Shown: positions 1 to 8,444, counted from the first letter of the stretch. The stretch: DNA of 57,230 bases from Prevotella sp. (GCA_016286585.1 JAEETC010000005.1:1-57230); one strand, 5' to 3'. Translations and numbers: made by a program. The notes: generated by a model not told the origin, from the sequence alone.

Positions 1-2072
1 ATGATGGTAAATACGAGAGCACTGTTAAGTATAATAATGGCAGGGCAACCGTAGATACCAAGGAAGAAGATTACAGTACTTCTGCCGGTTCTGTCACCCG
101 ATTTACCACGGTTGATATCAAGGGCGGCACCATCCATCGTAATGTCTATGGTGGTGGTTCGCTCTCGAGTATCGGTGCACCGAAAATCGGGCAGAGTTAC
201 GATCCCTACCATCCGAGCGATTCTGAGCATAGCAGCGAGGTAGGCAAGCAGTCACTGAATAAGGTCACTATTTCCGGAGGCCAGATTGGTGATGCCGATT
301 GTCTTACTTCTGGTTATGGCGGTGAGGTGAATGGTGGAAGCCGTGGTGCCATGGCATTTGAAAACTCCCTGGCTAATCCTGCTTCATTCGCAAACAGTGT
401 CTATACAGAAGTCACTATCAGTGATGATGCCGATGTCAAGGGTAATGTCTTCGGTGGTGGTGAGGCCGGTATCGTGAAGCACGACACAGAAGTGAAGATG
501 CAGGGCGGTACAGTCGGCAATGACCTCTATGGTGGCGGTGACTTGGCTGATGTGGGTGGTAATACTGTTGTCGATATGACAGGTGGAACCATCAAACACG
601 ATGCCTTTGGCGGAGCCCGAGGAACAGCCGATGTTGCTGCTGAGGTGAAAGGTAAAGCAACGGTGACGTTGAATGGTACGAAATTTATACCCGCATTCGA
701 TACTAGTGGCATTCTTACCGGTGGCCGTATCTTCGGTGCTAACAACGTGAATGGTACGCCAAAGGGACATGTCAAGGTACATGTGCTCCAGACGGTTGAC
801 AGCGCGAAGGATCCTAAGGTGGCTTTGGCTGACAGAACGACCTATGATGTAGGTGCTGTCTATGGTGGCGGTAATAATGCTGACTATAGGCCGACCTCTA
901 CGACTGAGTTTGCCGAGGTAATCATCGATGGCTGTGAAAAGACCAGTATCAAGTATGTCTTTGGTGGCGGTAATGCTGCTGCTACACCAGCCAATGAGGT
1001 GAAGATTAATGGTTGTTACATCATCGACAATGTCTATGGCGGTGGTAATGGTACTGTTAGTCCGGCTAACGTCGGTTACGATGAAGCGGCTATAGGTGAT
1101 ACGCCTGCCTATAAGACTTTGGGAACTGCCAAGACGAATCTCTCTGGCGGTTATGTCCATAATGTCTATGGCGGTAGTAACAATCAGGGTAATATCCTTG
1201 GTGGTGCTTCTGTGACGAACGAGAAGTACACGGGTGAAGGTTGCTGTGAGACCCTGCAGGTTCAAGAAATTTATGGCGGCGGTAAGAAGGCTGACATGTT
1301 CGGTGGTGCAGAAATCGTTTTGGGCTGTATGCCTGACGACTGGATTGGCGCTATCTATGCTGGTGCTGAGAACGCCGATGTGGGTGGCGACGTGGGTCTG
1401 ACGCTGACGAGCGGTAAGTTCGAACGCGTGTTCGGCGGTAATAAGTCGGGTGGTAAGATCGACGGCTATATCGAAGTGAACATCGAGGAGAATCCTGAGT
1501 GTGGCACACCTATTATCATCGGTGAACTCTATGGCGGTGGTAACGAGGCTCCTTATAGTTATCCCCTTCTTGATAAGGATCCGAATTACCTGTCGCCGCG
1601 TGTCAATGTCCGTGCCTTTACCAGTATCGGTACTATCTATGGTGGTGGTTTGGGTAAGACGGCTACGGTCACCGGTAACCCATTGGTGAATATCAACGAG
1701 GTTGCTGGTGGTAGGGGATATGCCGGCGAGACCAGAACCCTTGAAGATGGTACGAAGGTCACTCTCTATGAGCGTAAGACTGATGGTAAGATGGGCGTTA
1801 TCGGAACTGTCTTCGGTGGTGGTAATGCGGCCAAGGTTATCGGAACGACCTACGTGAACGTGGCTACGGAGGCTGAGCAGAAGATGGAATCGCTCAAGAC
1901 GATGGATGCTACCGGTAAGGTGACGGAAGTCAAGAGGTCTGTCGTCGGTGCCGATATCCGCGGCAACGTCTACGGTGGCGGTAACGCTGCCGATGTGACG
2001 GGCGGTACGAACGTCACTATCGGAGAAAAGAAGGTAACGACACCTCCGACTACCACACCGACAAATCCGTAA
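1..2072 (+). CDS. C-terminal part of a giant VYGGGN-repeat surface protein (5' truncated by the window edge)
   Basis: The frame is open from base 3 to the stop at 2070-2072, so the gene begins upstream of the window; about 689 codons are visible. The GTG at 327 that could be taken as a start is only an internal Val. The protein consists of irregular repeats of roughly 30-50 residues built around V(Y/F)GGGN, followed by short strands such as xVxIxG, and alternating with Gly/Asp-rich turns. Such regularly spaced Gly-rich strands suggest a beta-helix or beta-solenoid, which is inference. Long proteins of this kind are common in Prevotella-type genomes and are usually annotated as hypothetical or autotransporter-like adhesins. 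The C terminus ends in a Thr/Pro tail (TTPPTTTPTNP) and shows no recognisable type IX secretion CTD. The next gene starts 23 bases later. Function is unknown; a surface role is inferred. Confidence 0.8.
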   Translation, partial: DGKYESTVKYNNGRATVDTKEEDYSTSAGSVTRFTTVDIKGGTIHRNVYGGGSLSSIGAPKIGQSYDPYHPSDSEHSSEVGKQSLNKVTISGGQIGDADCLTSGYGGEVNGGSRGAMAFENSLANPASFANSVYTEVTISDDADVKGNVFGGGEAGIVKHDTEVKMQGGTVGNDLYGGGDLADVGGNTVVDMTGGTIKHDAFGGARGTADVAAEVKGKATVTLNGTKFIPAFDTSGILTGGRIFGANNVNGTPKGHVKVHVLQTVDSAKDPKVALADRTTYDVGAVYGGGNNADYRPTSTTEFAEVIIDGCEKTSIKYVFGGGNAAATPANEVKINGCYIIDNVYGGGNGTVSPANVGYDEAAIGDTPAYKTLGTAKTNLSGGYVHNVYGGSNNQGNILGGASVTNEKYTGEGCCETLQVQEIYGGGKKADMFGGAEIVLGCMPDDWIGAIYAGAENADVGGDVGLTLTSGKFERVFGGNKSGGKIDGYIEVNIEENPECGTPIIIGELYGGGNEAPYSYPLLDKDPNYLSPRVNVRAFTSIGTIYGGGLGKTATVTGNPLVNINEVAGGRGYAGETRTLEDGTKVTLYERKTDGKMGVIGTVFGGGNAAKVIGTTYVNVATEAEQKMESLKTMDATGKVTEVKRSVVGADIRGNVYGGGNAADVTGGTNVTIGEKKVTTPPTTTPTNP

Positions 2073-2094
2073 CAGGTCATGAAATACTGAGGAG

Positions 2095-2922
2095 ATGATG
2101 AGAAGAATCTTTTTGATAATGTTGGTCACGATGATGGCTGTGCCGGGAATGGCACAGACCGTCACCGCGCAGCCAGACATCGTAGAGTGGCACCCGTGGA
2201 AGGGAAAACGCGTGGCGTATTTCGGCGATTCGATCACCGATCCGAGGAACAGCGGCTCGAAGAAGAAGTACTGGGGATTCCTCCAGGACTGGCTAGGCAT
2301 CACACCCTATGTCTATGGCGTGAGCGGACGGATGTGGAACGATGTGCCGCGGCAGGCGCAGAAACTGCAGGAGGAGCACGGCGACAGCGTGGATGCCATC
2401 CTCATCTTCATGGGTACGAACGACTATAACACGGGCATCCCTATCGGTGAGTGGTTCACGGAAAGGCCCGAGCAGGTGATGGCGGGTATCCATGAGACGA
2501 AACATCTGGTGGATCGTCGGCATCGCTATCCCGTGATGTGCGACTCGACGTACCGGGGACGTATCAACAAAGCGATGGACTATGTGAAGCGGATGTACCC
2601 CCGGAAGCAGATCGTACTGCTGACACCGATACACCGGGCGGAGTTCTATGCCAACGAGAAGAACTGGCAGCCGAGGGAGGACTATACGAACCTTTGCGGC
2701 GAGTATCTTGATGCCTATGTGGAGTCGGTGAAGGAGGCGGGGAACCTCTGGGCGGTGCCTGTCATCGACCTGAATGCTCTCTGCGGACTTTATCCGCTGA
2801 TGGATGAAATGGCGCAATACTTCAAGAATGCGGAGAACGATCGTCTGCACCCCAATGACGAAGGTCATCGACGGATGGCGCTGACCTTGATGGGACAGCT
2901 GATGGCGCTGCCGGTTTTTTAG
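2095..2922 (+). CDS. Secreted SGNH/GDSL-family hydrolase
   Basis: A 275-residue protein with a signal peptide (hydrophobic residues 4-20, AQ cleavage region). The SGNH blocks are visible: GDSIT (catalytic Ser, block I), a Gly near YGVSG (block II), MGTNDY (block III, Asn) and DRLHPNDEGH (block V, Asp and His). The family hydrolyses esters, often acetyl groups on polysaccharides; the substrate cannot be read from the sequence. Two ATGs lie in tandem at 2095 and 2098. A GGAG directly abuts the first, so the second may be the real start. It follows the giant repeat protein by 23 bases and precedes the transporter by 18, and may be co-transcribed with both. Confidence 0.88.
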   Translation: MMRRIFLIMLVTMMAVPGMAQTVTAQPDIVEWHPWKGKRVAYFGDSITDPRNSGSKKKYWGFLQDWLGITPYVYGVSGRMWNDVPRQAQKLQEEHGDSVDAILIFMGTNDYNTGIPIGEWFTERPEQVMAGIHETKHLVDRRHRYPVMCDSTYRGRINKAMDYVKRMYPRKQIVLLTPIHRAEFYANEKNWQPREDYTNLCGEYLDAYVESVKEAGNLWAVPVIDLNALCGLYPLMDEMAQYFKNAENDRLHPNDEGHRRMALTLMGQLMALPVF

Positions 2923-2923
2923 A

Positions 2924-2937
2924 ATTTACAGTTTACA
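2924..2937 (+). repeat. Short 7-bp repeat (2 units) before the SLC13 gene
   Basis: Two units ATTTACA/GTTTACA fill most of the 18-base gap between the hydrolase stop and the transporter ATG. The same unit appears three times at 6107-6127. This is the shortest and weakest member of the 7-bp repeat family. Confidence 0.4.
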
Positions 2938-2940
2938 GAT

Positions 2941-4737
2941 ATGGAGTCAATTGTTTTTTTAGGTTTTAACCTTTACGCATGGATTACGATCCTCACCGTG
3001 TTGACGATGTTTACGGTATTGTTGTTTACCAAGTTGCGTACCGACCTGGTATTCCTGGGTGCCATTGCCATTCTTTTCGTCACGGGTGTGCTTGATGCCA
3101 AAGAGGCTTTCTCGGGCTTCAGTAGCACGAGTGTCATCGTCATCGGTGTGCTCTTCATCGTGGTGGCTGGACTGATGCATACGGGTGTGCTTCAGTGGAT
3201 TGTGAAACACTTGTTGGGTCAGCCCGATTCTTATTCGAAAGCCGTTGTCCGACTCATGCTTCCTGTGGCAGCCCTGAGCTCATTCCTCAGCAATACTACT
3301 GTCGTGGCTCTTTTCGTGGGCATCGTCAAGATGTGGTCAAAGAAGCTGAACATCTCTCCCTCCAAACTGCTGATCCCCCTGAGCTATGCCTCGGGTATGG
3401 GTGGTGTGTGTACGTTGATTGGTACGCCGCCTAACCTCATCATTTCTGGTCTCTATGCCGAGCATACGGGTACAACTATGAATATTCTTACCACCACCAT
3501 CCCCGGTCTCTTCTGTCTCTTTGTCGGTGTGCTCTCCATCATCGCCATGCGCAAGCTGTTGCCCAATCGTCGGGCACCGGAGTCGGCCTTCGAGGCTACC
3601 AGCGACTATACCGTCGAACTGTTGGTTCCTTCAGACAATCCCCATATCGGTGAGACTATCAAGGAGGCCGGACTGACAGACGTGCATGGTGGCAGCCTGA
3701 TCGAGATTGTCCATTACGATGAAATCCGCTCACCGGTGCCCGATGACGAGCCCATCCTTGGTGGCGACCGTTTGGTCTTCGCTGGTCAGATTGATGAGAT
3801 ACTCGACCTGAAGAAGAGTCACGGCTTTGTCAATGCCGACCATTATATCTTCACAATGGACGAAGTGTCAAAGGATCGCCAGCTCCGTACTGCTTTCGTC
3901 ACCTTTGGCAGCAGTCTCATCAATACCACTATCGGCGACTCCAACTTCGAGCGTGTCAACAACATGACGCTCGTCGCTGTGGCCCGTCGTGGCAAGCGAC
4001 TCCAGGACTCACCCCGCCATGTGGTGCTTCAGGCTGGCGATACGCTGCTCTTTGAGTGTCCGCCTCGTCTGAACATCCATATAGAGCGCCTCACGTCACA
4101 GTTGCAGTTCTTCGACAGCACCGAGGTGCCCAACATCGGCAAGAAGACGCTGATCTCTACGACCGTCATGATCCTTATGGTGCTGCTCTCGGCCCTCAAT
4201 GTCATGCCGCTGCTGCAATGTGCCTTCTTGGCTGCGATGGCTATGCTTGCGTTACGTTGCTGTACCCCCGAGCAGGCCATGAAGTCCATCAACGGTGAGA
4301 TCCTCATGGTTTTTGCAGGCTCCGTGGTGCTGGGACTTGCCATCCAGAAGACGGGCATTGCCGAGCGTCTTGCGTTCGGTATCCTCGATGTCTGCGGCTC
4401 CAATCCGCTGGTAGTCATGACGGCCATCTGTTTCGTAGGTACGTTTATCACCGAGTTCATCTCCAACACGGCGGCGGGCGCCATGTTCTTCCCCATCATG
4501 TACGAGGCTGCTGAGAAATTAGGTTATGAGCCGTTCCCGTTCCTCGTTGCCTTGATGGTCAGTGTCAGCTCCAGCTTCGCCACGCCTATCGGTTCACCTA
4601 CCCACATGCTGGTCTATGGTCCTGGCGGTTACCGCTTCAGCGACTTTATGCGCATAGGTTTGTTGATGAACATCATCATCCTTGCCGCCAATATCCTGAT
4701 TGTCAACATTGTCTATCCGTTAACTCCGTTACAATAG
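2941..4737 (+). CDS. SLC13/DASS-type anion symporter with two central TrkA-C (RCK_C) domains
   Basis: A 598-residue inner-membrane protein. About five helices precede a soluble middle part (roughly residues 220-390), and about six follow. The paired hairpin signatures of the divalent anion/sodium symporter superfamily are present: SNTTVVALF with GTPPNLIISG in the first half, and ISNTAAGAMFFPI with TPIGSPTHMLVYGPGGY in the second. The soluble middle contains two repeats resembling TrkA C-terminal domains (LVPSDNPHIGETIKEAGL and FGSSLINTTIGDSNFERVN), which in this family probably bind a regulatory ligand. The substrate could be sulfate, a dicarboxylate or another anion and is not determined here. 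It ends 20 bases from the convergent folA stop. Confidence 0.88.
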   Translation: MESIVFLGFNLYAWITILTVLTMFTVLLFTKLRTDLVFLGAIAILFVTGVLDAKEAFSGFSSTSVIVIGVLFIVVAGLMHTGVLQWIVKHLLGQPDSYSKAVVRLMLPVAALSSFLSNTTVVALFVGIVKMWSKKLNISPSKLLIPLSYASGMGGVCTLIGTPPNLIISGLYAEHTGTTMNILTTTIPGLFCLFVGVLSIIAMRKLLPNRRAPESAFEATSDYTVELLVPSDNPHIGETIKEAGLTDVHGGSLIEIVHYDEIRSPVPDDEPILGGDRLVFAGQIDEILDLKKSHGFVNADHYIFTMDEVSKDRQLRTAFVTFGSSLINTTIGDSNFERVNNMTLVAVARRGKRLQDSPRHVVLQAGDTLLFECPPRLNIHIERLTSQLQFFDSTEVPNIGKKTLISTTVMILMVLLSALNVMPLLQCAFLAAMAMLALRCCTPEQAMKSINGEILMVFAGSVVLGLAIQKTGIAERLAFGILDVCGSNPLVVMTAICFVGTFITEFISNTAAGAMFFPIMYEAAEKLGYEPFPFLVALMVSVSSSFATPIGSPTHMLVYGPGGYRFSDFMRIGLLMNIIILAANILIVNIVYPLTPLQ

Positions 4738-4757
4738 ACAGAAACTTTTCTGGCTGT

Positions 4758-5273
4758 TTATCCTCTCAGGTAATCGACGAAAGCATATCGAAAGGTATGC
4801 TTTTCGTCTATGGGGTGCTCTTCGCGATATTCTTCTTGCCAGTCATTGTAGGGCGGGAAGAAGGTGTCGGCCTCGGCGGGGATGTCATCAATCTCGGTGA
4901 GACAGAGACGGTCGGCGATGGGGAGAGCCTGACGGTAGACAGATGCACCTCCGATGATGTAGATATCCTCATCCGGGGCGCAGTGTTGGAGGGCCTCCTC
5001 CAGAGAAGAAAAGAATTCAAGTGTGGTATTGTCCTTGATTTCCTCTCTCACTTCCTTTAATTCCTCTTTAACTCCCTTTCTTGTGAGGACAATGTTCCGA
5101 CGGTTGGGCAAGGCCCCCTTCGGCAGGGAGAGATAGGTGTTGCGACCCATGATGATGGTATGGCCTGTGGTGAGTGCTTTGAATCGCTTCAGGTCGTTGG
5201 GGAGCCAGTAAATGAGTTTGTTCTTATATCCGATGGCCCGGTTCTTCGCTACTGCTGCAATAATAGTGATCAT
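4758..5273 (-). CDS. folA: Dihydrofolate reductase
   Basis: Reduces dihydrofolate to tetrahydrofolate with NADPH, regenerating the folate oxidised by ThyA next door. The sequence is 171 residues from the ATG at 5273; a TTG nine bases upstream would add only MEI and lies inside the repeat tract, so ATG is preferred. Family hallmarks are AVAKNRAIGYKNKL at the N terminus, WLPNDLKRFK with Asp27 as the catalytic acid, the NADPH-binding MGRNTYLSLP, and IIGGASVYRQAL. Length is normal for bacterial DHFR. It is the last gene of the rsmF-thyA-folA run, separated from thyA by 30 bases made almost wholly of 7-bp repeats. Confidence 0.97.
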   Translation of the reverse strand: MITIIAAVAKNRAIGYKNKLIYWLPNDLKRFKALTTGHTIIMGRNTYLSLPKGALPNRRNIVLTRKGVKEELKEVREEIKDNTTLEFFSSLEEALQHCAPDEDIYIIGGASVYRQALPIADRLCLTEIDDIPAEADTFFPPYNDWQEEYREEHPIDEKHTFRYAFVDYLRG

Positions 5274-5308
5274 AATTTCCAATTCTCAATTTTCAATTCT
5301 CAATTACA
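5274..5308 (-). repeat. 7-bp tandem repeat tract between thyA and folA
   Basis: Five units on the + strand: AATTTCC, AATTCTC, AATTTTC, AATTCTC, AATTACA. The tract covers the thyA stop codon (5304-5306) and runs up to the folA ATG, so it is the whole intergenic region and the folA translation-initiation region. Confidence 0.8.
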
Positions 5309-6098
5309 CAGAGACTTCAGCCTTGATGTGGGGATGGGGATCGTAGCCGACGAGTTCGAAGTCCTCGTATTGGAAATCGAAGAGCGACTTGACGTCGGGG
5401 TTGAGTTTCATCTGGGGCAGGGGACGTGGCTCGCGGGTGAGTTGGAGCTTCGCCTGTTCGATGTGGTTGAGGTAGAGATGTGTGTCGCCTGTGGTGTGGA
5501 TAAAGTCCCCCGCTTTATAACCTGTCACCTGTGCCATCATCTGCAGCAGCAGGGCATACGACGCGATGTTAAAGGGCACACCGAGGAAGGTGTCTGCAGA
5601 ACGCTGATAGAGTTGTAGAGACAGACGGTCACCGGCTACATAGAACTGGAAGATGGTATGACAAGGTGGCAAGGCCATCTCGTTGACCTCTGCCACGTTC
5701 CAGGCGGAGACGATCATGCGACGCGAGTTGGGATTGTTCTTCAACTGGTCCAGTACGTATTGGATCTGGTCTATTGTACCTCCTTTGTAGTCGGGCCATG
5801 AACGCCATTGGTGACCGTAGACTGGTCCGAGCTCACCGTTCTCGTCGGCCCACTCGTTCCAGATGCGCACACCGTGTTCCTGTAGGTATTTCACATTCGT
5901 GTCGCCCTTGAGGAACCATAGCAGTTCGTAGATGATTGACTTCAGGTGCAGCTTCTTCGTTGTCAGCAGGGGGAAACCGTCGTCGAGGTTGTAGCGCGAC
6001 TGCGTGCCGAAGATGCTGATCGTTCCTGTGCCTGTGCGGTCACCTTTCTCGGTGCCTTCGGTGAGGATACGGTTGAGGATGTCGAGATATTGTTTCAT
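5304..6098 (-). CDS. thyA: Thymidylate synthase
   Basis: Makes dTMP from dUMP using methylene-tetrahydrofolate. It has 264 residues, the standard length of the E. coli-type enzyme. Visible motifs are GDRTGTGT near the N terminus, [13 protein letters not shown], the catalytic Cys in [13 protein letters not shown] (about residue 146), [22 protein letters not shown], and HLYLNHIEQ. The ATG at 6098 gives [12 protein letters not shown], the normal start. It lies 17 bases after the RsmF-like gene, and the start region carries 7-bp repeats. Pairing with folA is the classic arrangement. Confidence 0.98.
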   Translation of the reverse strand: MKQYLDILNRILTEGTEKGDRTGTGTISIFGTQSRYNLDDGFPLLTTKKLHLKSIIYELLWFLKGDTNVKYLQEHGVRIWNEWADENGELGPVYGHQWRSWPDYKGGTIDQIQYVLDQLKNNPNSRRMIVSAWNVAEVNEMALPPCHTIFQFYVAGDRLSLQLYQRSADTFLGVPFNIASYALLLQMMAQVTGYKAGDFIHTTGDTHLYLNHIEQAKLQLTREPRPLPQMKLNPDVKSLFDFQYEDFELVGYDPHPHIKAEVSV

Positions 6099-6106
6099 AT
6101 ATTTTT

Positions 6107-6127
6107 GTTTATTGTTTACGGTTTACA
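6107..6127. repeat. 7-bp tandem repeat at the rsmF-thyA junction
   Basis: Three units GTTTATT, GTTTACG, GTTTACA on the + strand. The rsmF stop codon (6116-6118) lies inside the tract, so the repeat fixes the protein's C terminus (ending in ICKP). Confidence 0.6.
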
Positions 6128-7408
6128 GATAATCTCCACGGGTTCGGAGGGGAGGTGGGTGGTCTTGATGCGCCAGGGCTTGGGATAGAGGTTGTTGGCG
6201 CGGGAGCCGATGTTCTTGACAGGTCCGAGAGGAACGCCACGATAGGTGACGGTGACGATGCCACGATGAGTGTCGGCAGGTAGCACGAGGGCTTCGCCGC
6301 GGAGATAGCGCAGGGCCTCTTGATAGGTGAGGTCGACAGCGTCTTCGAGGAGTGAGGAGTGGGGAGTGGGGAGTGAGATTTGTTTCAACCCTTGGATTTT
6401 CTGGAGGGTCTTCTGTGGCATATCATTTCTCATTCCACACTCCTCACTCCTCACTCCACGTTTCCTTAATACACACATAAAGAGTCCCTCACCACGGGTG
6501 ATGCCAGGGATGAAACGGTAGACAGGGACATCGAAGCCCTCCAACAGCGAGCCTGTGATGTTCCATTCGGGCTCTGTGGGGATGGCGATGGGCTCTGCAT
6601 CGTAGTTCTCCAAGATCCATCGGATGTTCTCCTCGTTCTCTTTGATATTAAAGGTACACGTACTATATATTAATAGCCCACCGGGATTCAGACACTCCCA
6701 AGCGTCGGCGACAATTTCCCGTTGAAGACACCAACACTTCTCCACGTTCTGCAAACTCCACTCGCCAATGGTGGCAGGATCCTTCCGGAACATGCCTTCA
6801 CCTGAGCAGGGTACGTCGCAGAGGATGATGTCAAACTTGGTCTTTGCCTTGCGGAAATCGCGAGGGTAATTGTTGGTGACGATGCAATTGGGCCAACCCC
6901 ATTTCGTGATATTCTCCAAAAGAATCTGTGCACGGTTGGCGATGGGCTCGTTGCTCACGAGGATACTGCCCTCGGGGAGAACCGTGCGCATGGCCGTGGA
7001 TTTGCCGCCAGGGGCAGCACAGAGGTCGAGGGTGTAACAGAGGGACGGTTCTTTTGTGACATCGCCAGTGATGTCACAAAAGAACCGTCCCTCTGTTACA
7101 CTTCGGAGGACGTGGGTGATGAACATCGACGAGGCCTCCTGCACGTAGTAGCAGCCTGCATGGAAAAGGGGGTCGAAGGTGAACTGGGGACGGCCGGAGA
7201 GGTAGTAGCCCTCGGGACACCAGGGGACTTTGTCAAATTGAGAATTGAGAATTGAGAATTGAGAATTATGATTATCCCCTTCCACCTTCCTCGGATTAAG
7301 ACGGATGCTGACGGGGGCATCTTCGTTGAATGCCTCCATGAAGCAGTTAAAGCGTTTTTCGCCCATTACTGCCCTCGTTTCCCTTATGAAATCCTCGGGT
7401 AATATCAT
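6116..7408 (-). CDS. RsmF/NOL1-NOP2-type RNA m5C methyltransferase with several in-frame repeat insertions
   Basis: A SAM-dependent cytosine-C5 RNA methyltransferase, probably acting on rRNA; 430 residues from the ATG at 7408. Motif [12 protein letters not shown] binds SAM; the two catalytic cysteines are in [15 protein letters not shown] (motif IV) and YSTCTFNI (motif VI). The C-terminal RsmF-type region ([21 protein letters not shown]) is present. The gene is unusual in carrying four low-complexity or palindromic insertions, all in frame: [11 protein letters not shown] near residue 55 (7-bp tract 7236-7270); a stretch from a perfect palindrome (7032-7101) directly before motif I; and two oppositely oriented 7-bp tracts (6351-6378, 6425-6459) in the linker between the two domains. 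All catalytic motifs remain, so the product is probably functional. A possible -7 element (TAATTTTG, 7426-7419) lies just upstream. Confidence 0.92.
   Translation of the reverse strand: MILPEDFIRETRAVMGEKRFNCFMEAFNEDAPVSIRLNPRKVEGDNHNSQFSILNSQFDKVPWCPEGYYLSGRPQFTFDPLFHAGCYYVQEASSMFITHVLRSVTEGRFFCDITGDVTKEPSLCYTLDLCAAPGGKSTAMRTVLPEGSILVSNEPIANRAQILLENITKWGWPNCIVTNNYPRDFRKAKTKFDIILCDVPCSGEGMFRKDPATIGEWSLQNVEKCWCLQREIVADAWECLNPGGLLIYSTCTFNIKENEENIRWILENYDAEPIAIPTEPEWNITGSLLEGFDVPVYRFIPGITRGEGLFMCVLRKRGVRSEECGMRNDMPQKTLQKIQGLKQISLPTPHSSLLEDAVDLTYQEALRYLRGEALVLPADTHRGIVTVTYRGVPLGPVKNIGSRANNLYPKPWRIKTTHLPSEPVEIICKP
6351..6378. repeat. 7-bp tandem repeat inside rsmF (tract 1 of an inverted pair)
   Basis: Four units on the + strand: AGTGAGG, AGTGGGG, AGTGGGG, AGTGAGA. 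Encodes [10 protein letters not shown] in the rsmF frame. It lies 46 bp from a tract of opposite orientation at 6425-6459. Confidence 0.8.
6425..6459. repeat. 7-bp tandem repeat inside rsmF (tract 2, opposite orientation)
   Basis: Five units on the + strand: ATTTCTC, ATTCCAC, ACTCCTC, ACTCCTC, ACTCCAC. Encodes [12 protein letters not shown] in the linker between the catalytic and C-terminal domains. With 6351-6378 it forms an inverted pair flanking 46 bp. Confidence 0.8.
7032..7101. repeat. Perfect 32-bp-arm inverted repeat inside the rsmF reading frame
   Basis: Arms 7032-7063 and 7070-7101 are exact reverse complements, with a 6-base spacer (GCCAGT). On the rsmF strand it encodes about 23 residues ([19 protein letters not shown] and the following SLCYT) immediately before motif I. 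The core GGGACGGTTCTTTTGTGACA resembles dispersed GACGGTTCT...TGTCA palindromes that I recall from many bacterial genomes, but I could not check this. It looks like a REP/MITE-like element that inserted in frame. Confidence 0.9.
7236..7270. repeat. 7-bp tandem repeat inside rsmF (N-terminal region)
   Basis: Four exact AATTGAG units (7236-7263) and a degenerate fifth (AATTATG). In the rsmF frame they encode [13 protein letters not shown]. Seven-bp units read in three phases give a seven-residue peptide repeat (NSQFSIL). Confidence 0.88.
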
Positions 7409-7480
7409 ATTTTGCTTGCAAAATTACAAAAATAATAAGAAAAAAGCCACAGATTACACAGATTTTCAAAGATTATTTGA

Positions 7481-7488
7481 TATCTTTG
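7481..7488 (+). promoter_or_regulatory. Probable -7 element of the pspC-sigma operon, with a strong Shine-Dalgarno
   Basis: TATCTTTG matches the Bacteroidetes -7 consensus TAnnTTTG; no convincing TTTG -33 element is seen. The leader is about 70 bases. The first gene has an unusually good ribosome-binding site for this phylum, AGGAG at 7553-7557, seven bases before the ATG at 7565. Confidence 0.55.
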
Positions 7489-7564
7489 CAACTTATTAAT
7501 CAACTGTTTCGTCAAATAGACAAAAGAAATAAGTTGAACTGATAAAGAAAAAAGGAGAATTGAT

Positions 7565-8254
7565 ATGAAAAAGTATTTAATCGCAATCGCCCTGGTGTTC
7601 GCCCTCAGCATGAATGCTGACGCGGCAGCACAGAAGCACCGCCATGCACCCCGCACGGAGCAGGTGGACTCTACTAAGGCAAAGAAGGATGCAATTGAGG
7701 CCTTTTCCGACACGACAGCTATTAACGAAGACGCAGAGGATGACAGGTACATCAGCCGCCGCACCACCTACTCCAGCAGAGATGCACAGGAACTCAGTGA
7801 GGTGATGGATGCCGTAGGACACACCTTTGAGCCCTGGATTGCCGTGAGCATCGTTGCTATCGTCGTGCTCTTCCTCTTGGCTCCGCTGCTGATTATCATC
7901 ACCATCTTCTATTTCGTCAACAGGAACCGGAAGGAGCGTTACAAACTGGCACAGATGGCCATCCAGAACGGACAACCGATTCCCGACGAGGTGTTGAAAG
8001 GTCAGACTCCGAGTGCAGTATCTGATTCCAGCGACTACTCCGCAGGCCTTCGTCAGATCTTCCTCGGCATCGGTCTCGCCATCTTCCTCGGCATCGTGGC
8101 AGGAAAGATCGGCTTCGGCATTGGCGCCCTCGTGTTCTTCATCGGTCTTGGCAAGGTGGTCATCGCCAAGAAGTCAGGTGTGAACAACGATCCTCTGAAT
8201 AACAATATGACAGATCATTACAACAACCCCTCAAATAACATCAACAATGGATAA
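7565..8254 (+). CDS. Secreted/membrane protein with DUF6249-like membrane domain
   Basis: A 229-residue protein with a signal peptide (residues 1-22, MNADAAAQ region), a periplasmic segment rich in charged residues, and three membrane helices (about residues 93-117, 158-173, 178-196). After the first helix comes FVNRNRKERYKLAQMAIQNGQPIPDEVL, typical of DUF6249 proteins found with PspC and ECF sigma genes in Bacteroidetes. Function is unknown. It overlaps pspC by 8 bases and heads the operon DUF6249-pspC-sigma-DUF5056, suggesting a part in envelope-stress sensing. The tail is Asn-rich (NNNMTDHYNNPSNNINNG). Confidence 0.75.
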   Translation: MKKYLIAIALVFALSMNADAAAQKHRHAPRTEQVDSTKAKKDAIEAFSDTTAINEDAEDDRYISRRTTYSSRDAQELSEVMDAVGHTFEPWIAVSIVAIVVLFLLAPLLIIITIFYFVNRNRKERYKLAQMAIQNGQPIPDEVLKGQTPSAVSDSSDYSAGLRQIFLGIGLAIFLGIVAGKIGFGIGALVFFIGLGKVVIAKKSGVNNDPLNNNMTDHYNNPSNNINNG

Positions 8255-8444
8255 GAGATTAATGCGTTCCAACGACAGAGTCTTTGCCGGCGTGTGCGGC
8301 GGACTCGCAGAGTATTTTGAATTCGATCCTGTCCTGGTGCGTATCGCCTATGCTTTCCTCACCCTCTTTACAGCCTTCTGTGGACTGATCTTCTACATCG
8401 TGCTGTGGATCGTGATGCCGGAGAAAAACCTCCTGGAAAGATAG
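8247..8444 (+). CDS. PspC-domain membrane protein
   Basis: A 65-residue protein nearly all PspC domain: RLMRSNDRVFAGVCGGLAEY, FDPVLVRIAYA and a hydrophobic helix ending IVLWIVMPE. PspC proteins act at the inner membrane in phage-shock-type envelope stress. The start ATG at 8247 overlaps the preceding gene by 8 bases, implying translational coupling. The sigma factor gene follows after 19 bases, and the link of PspC with an ECF sigma factor is common in Bacteroidetes. Confidence 0.93.
   Translation: MDKRLMRSNDRVFAGVCGGLAEYFEFDPVLVRIAYAFLTLFTAFCGLIFYIVLWIVMPEKNLLER

Noticed and set aside
384..2303. 639-codon open frame on the minus strand
   Set aside because: It is the antisense of the repeat protein and hydrolase genes; its composition is that of a shadow frame (Thr/Ile/His-rich low complexity) and it matches no family, while the plus strand encodes recognisable repeats and an SGNH enzyme.
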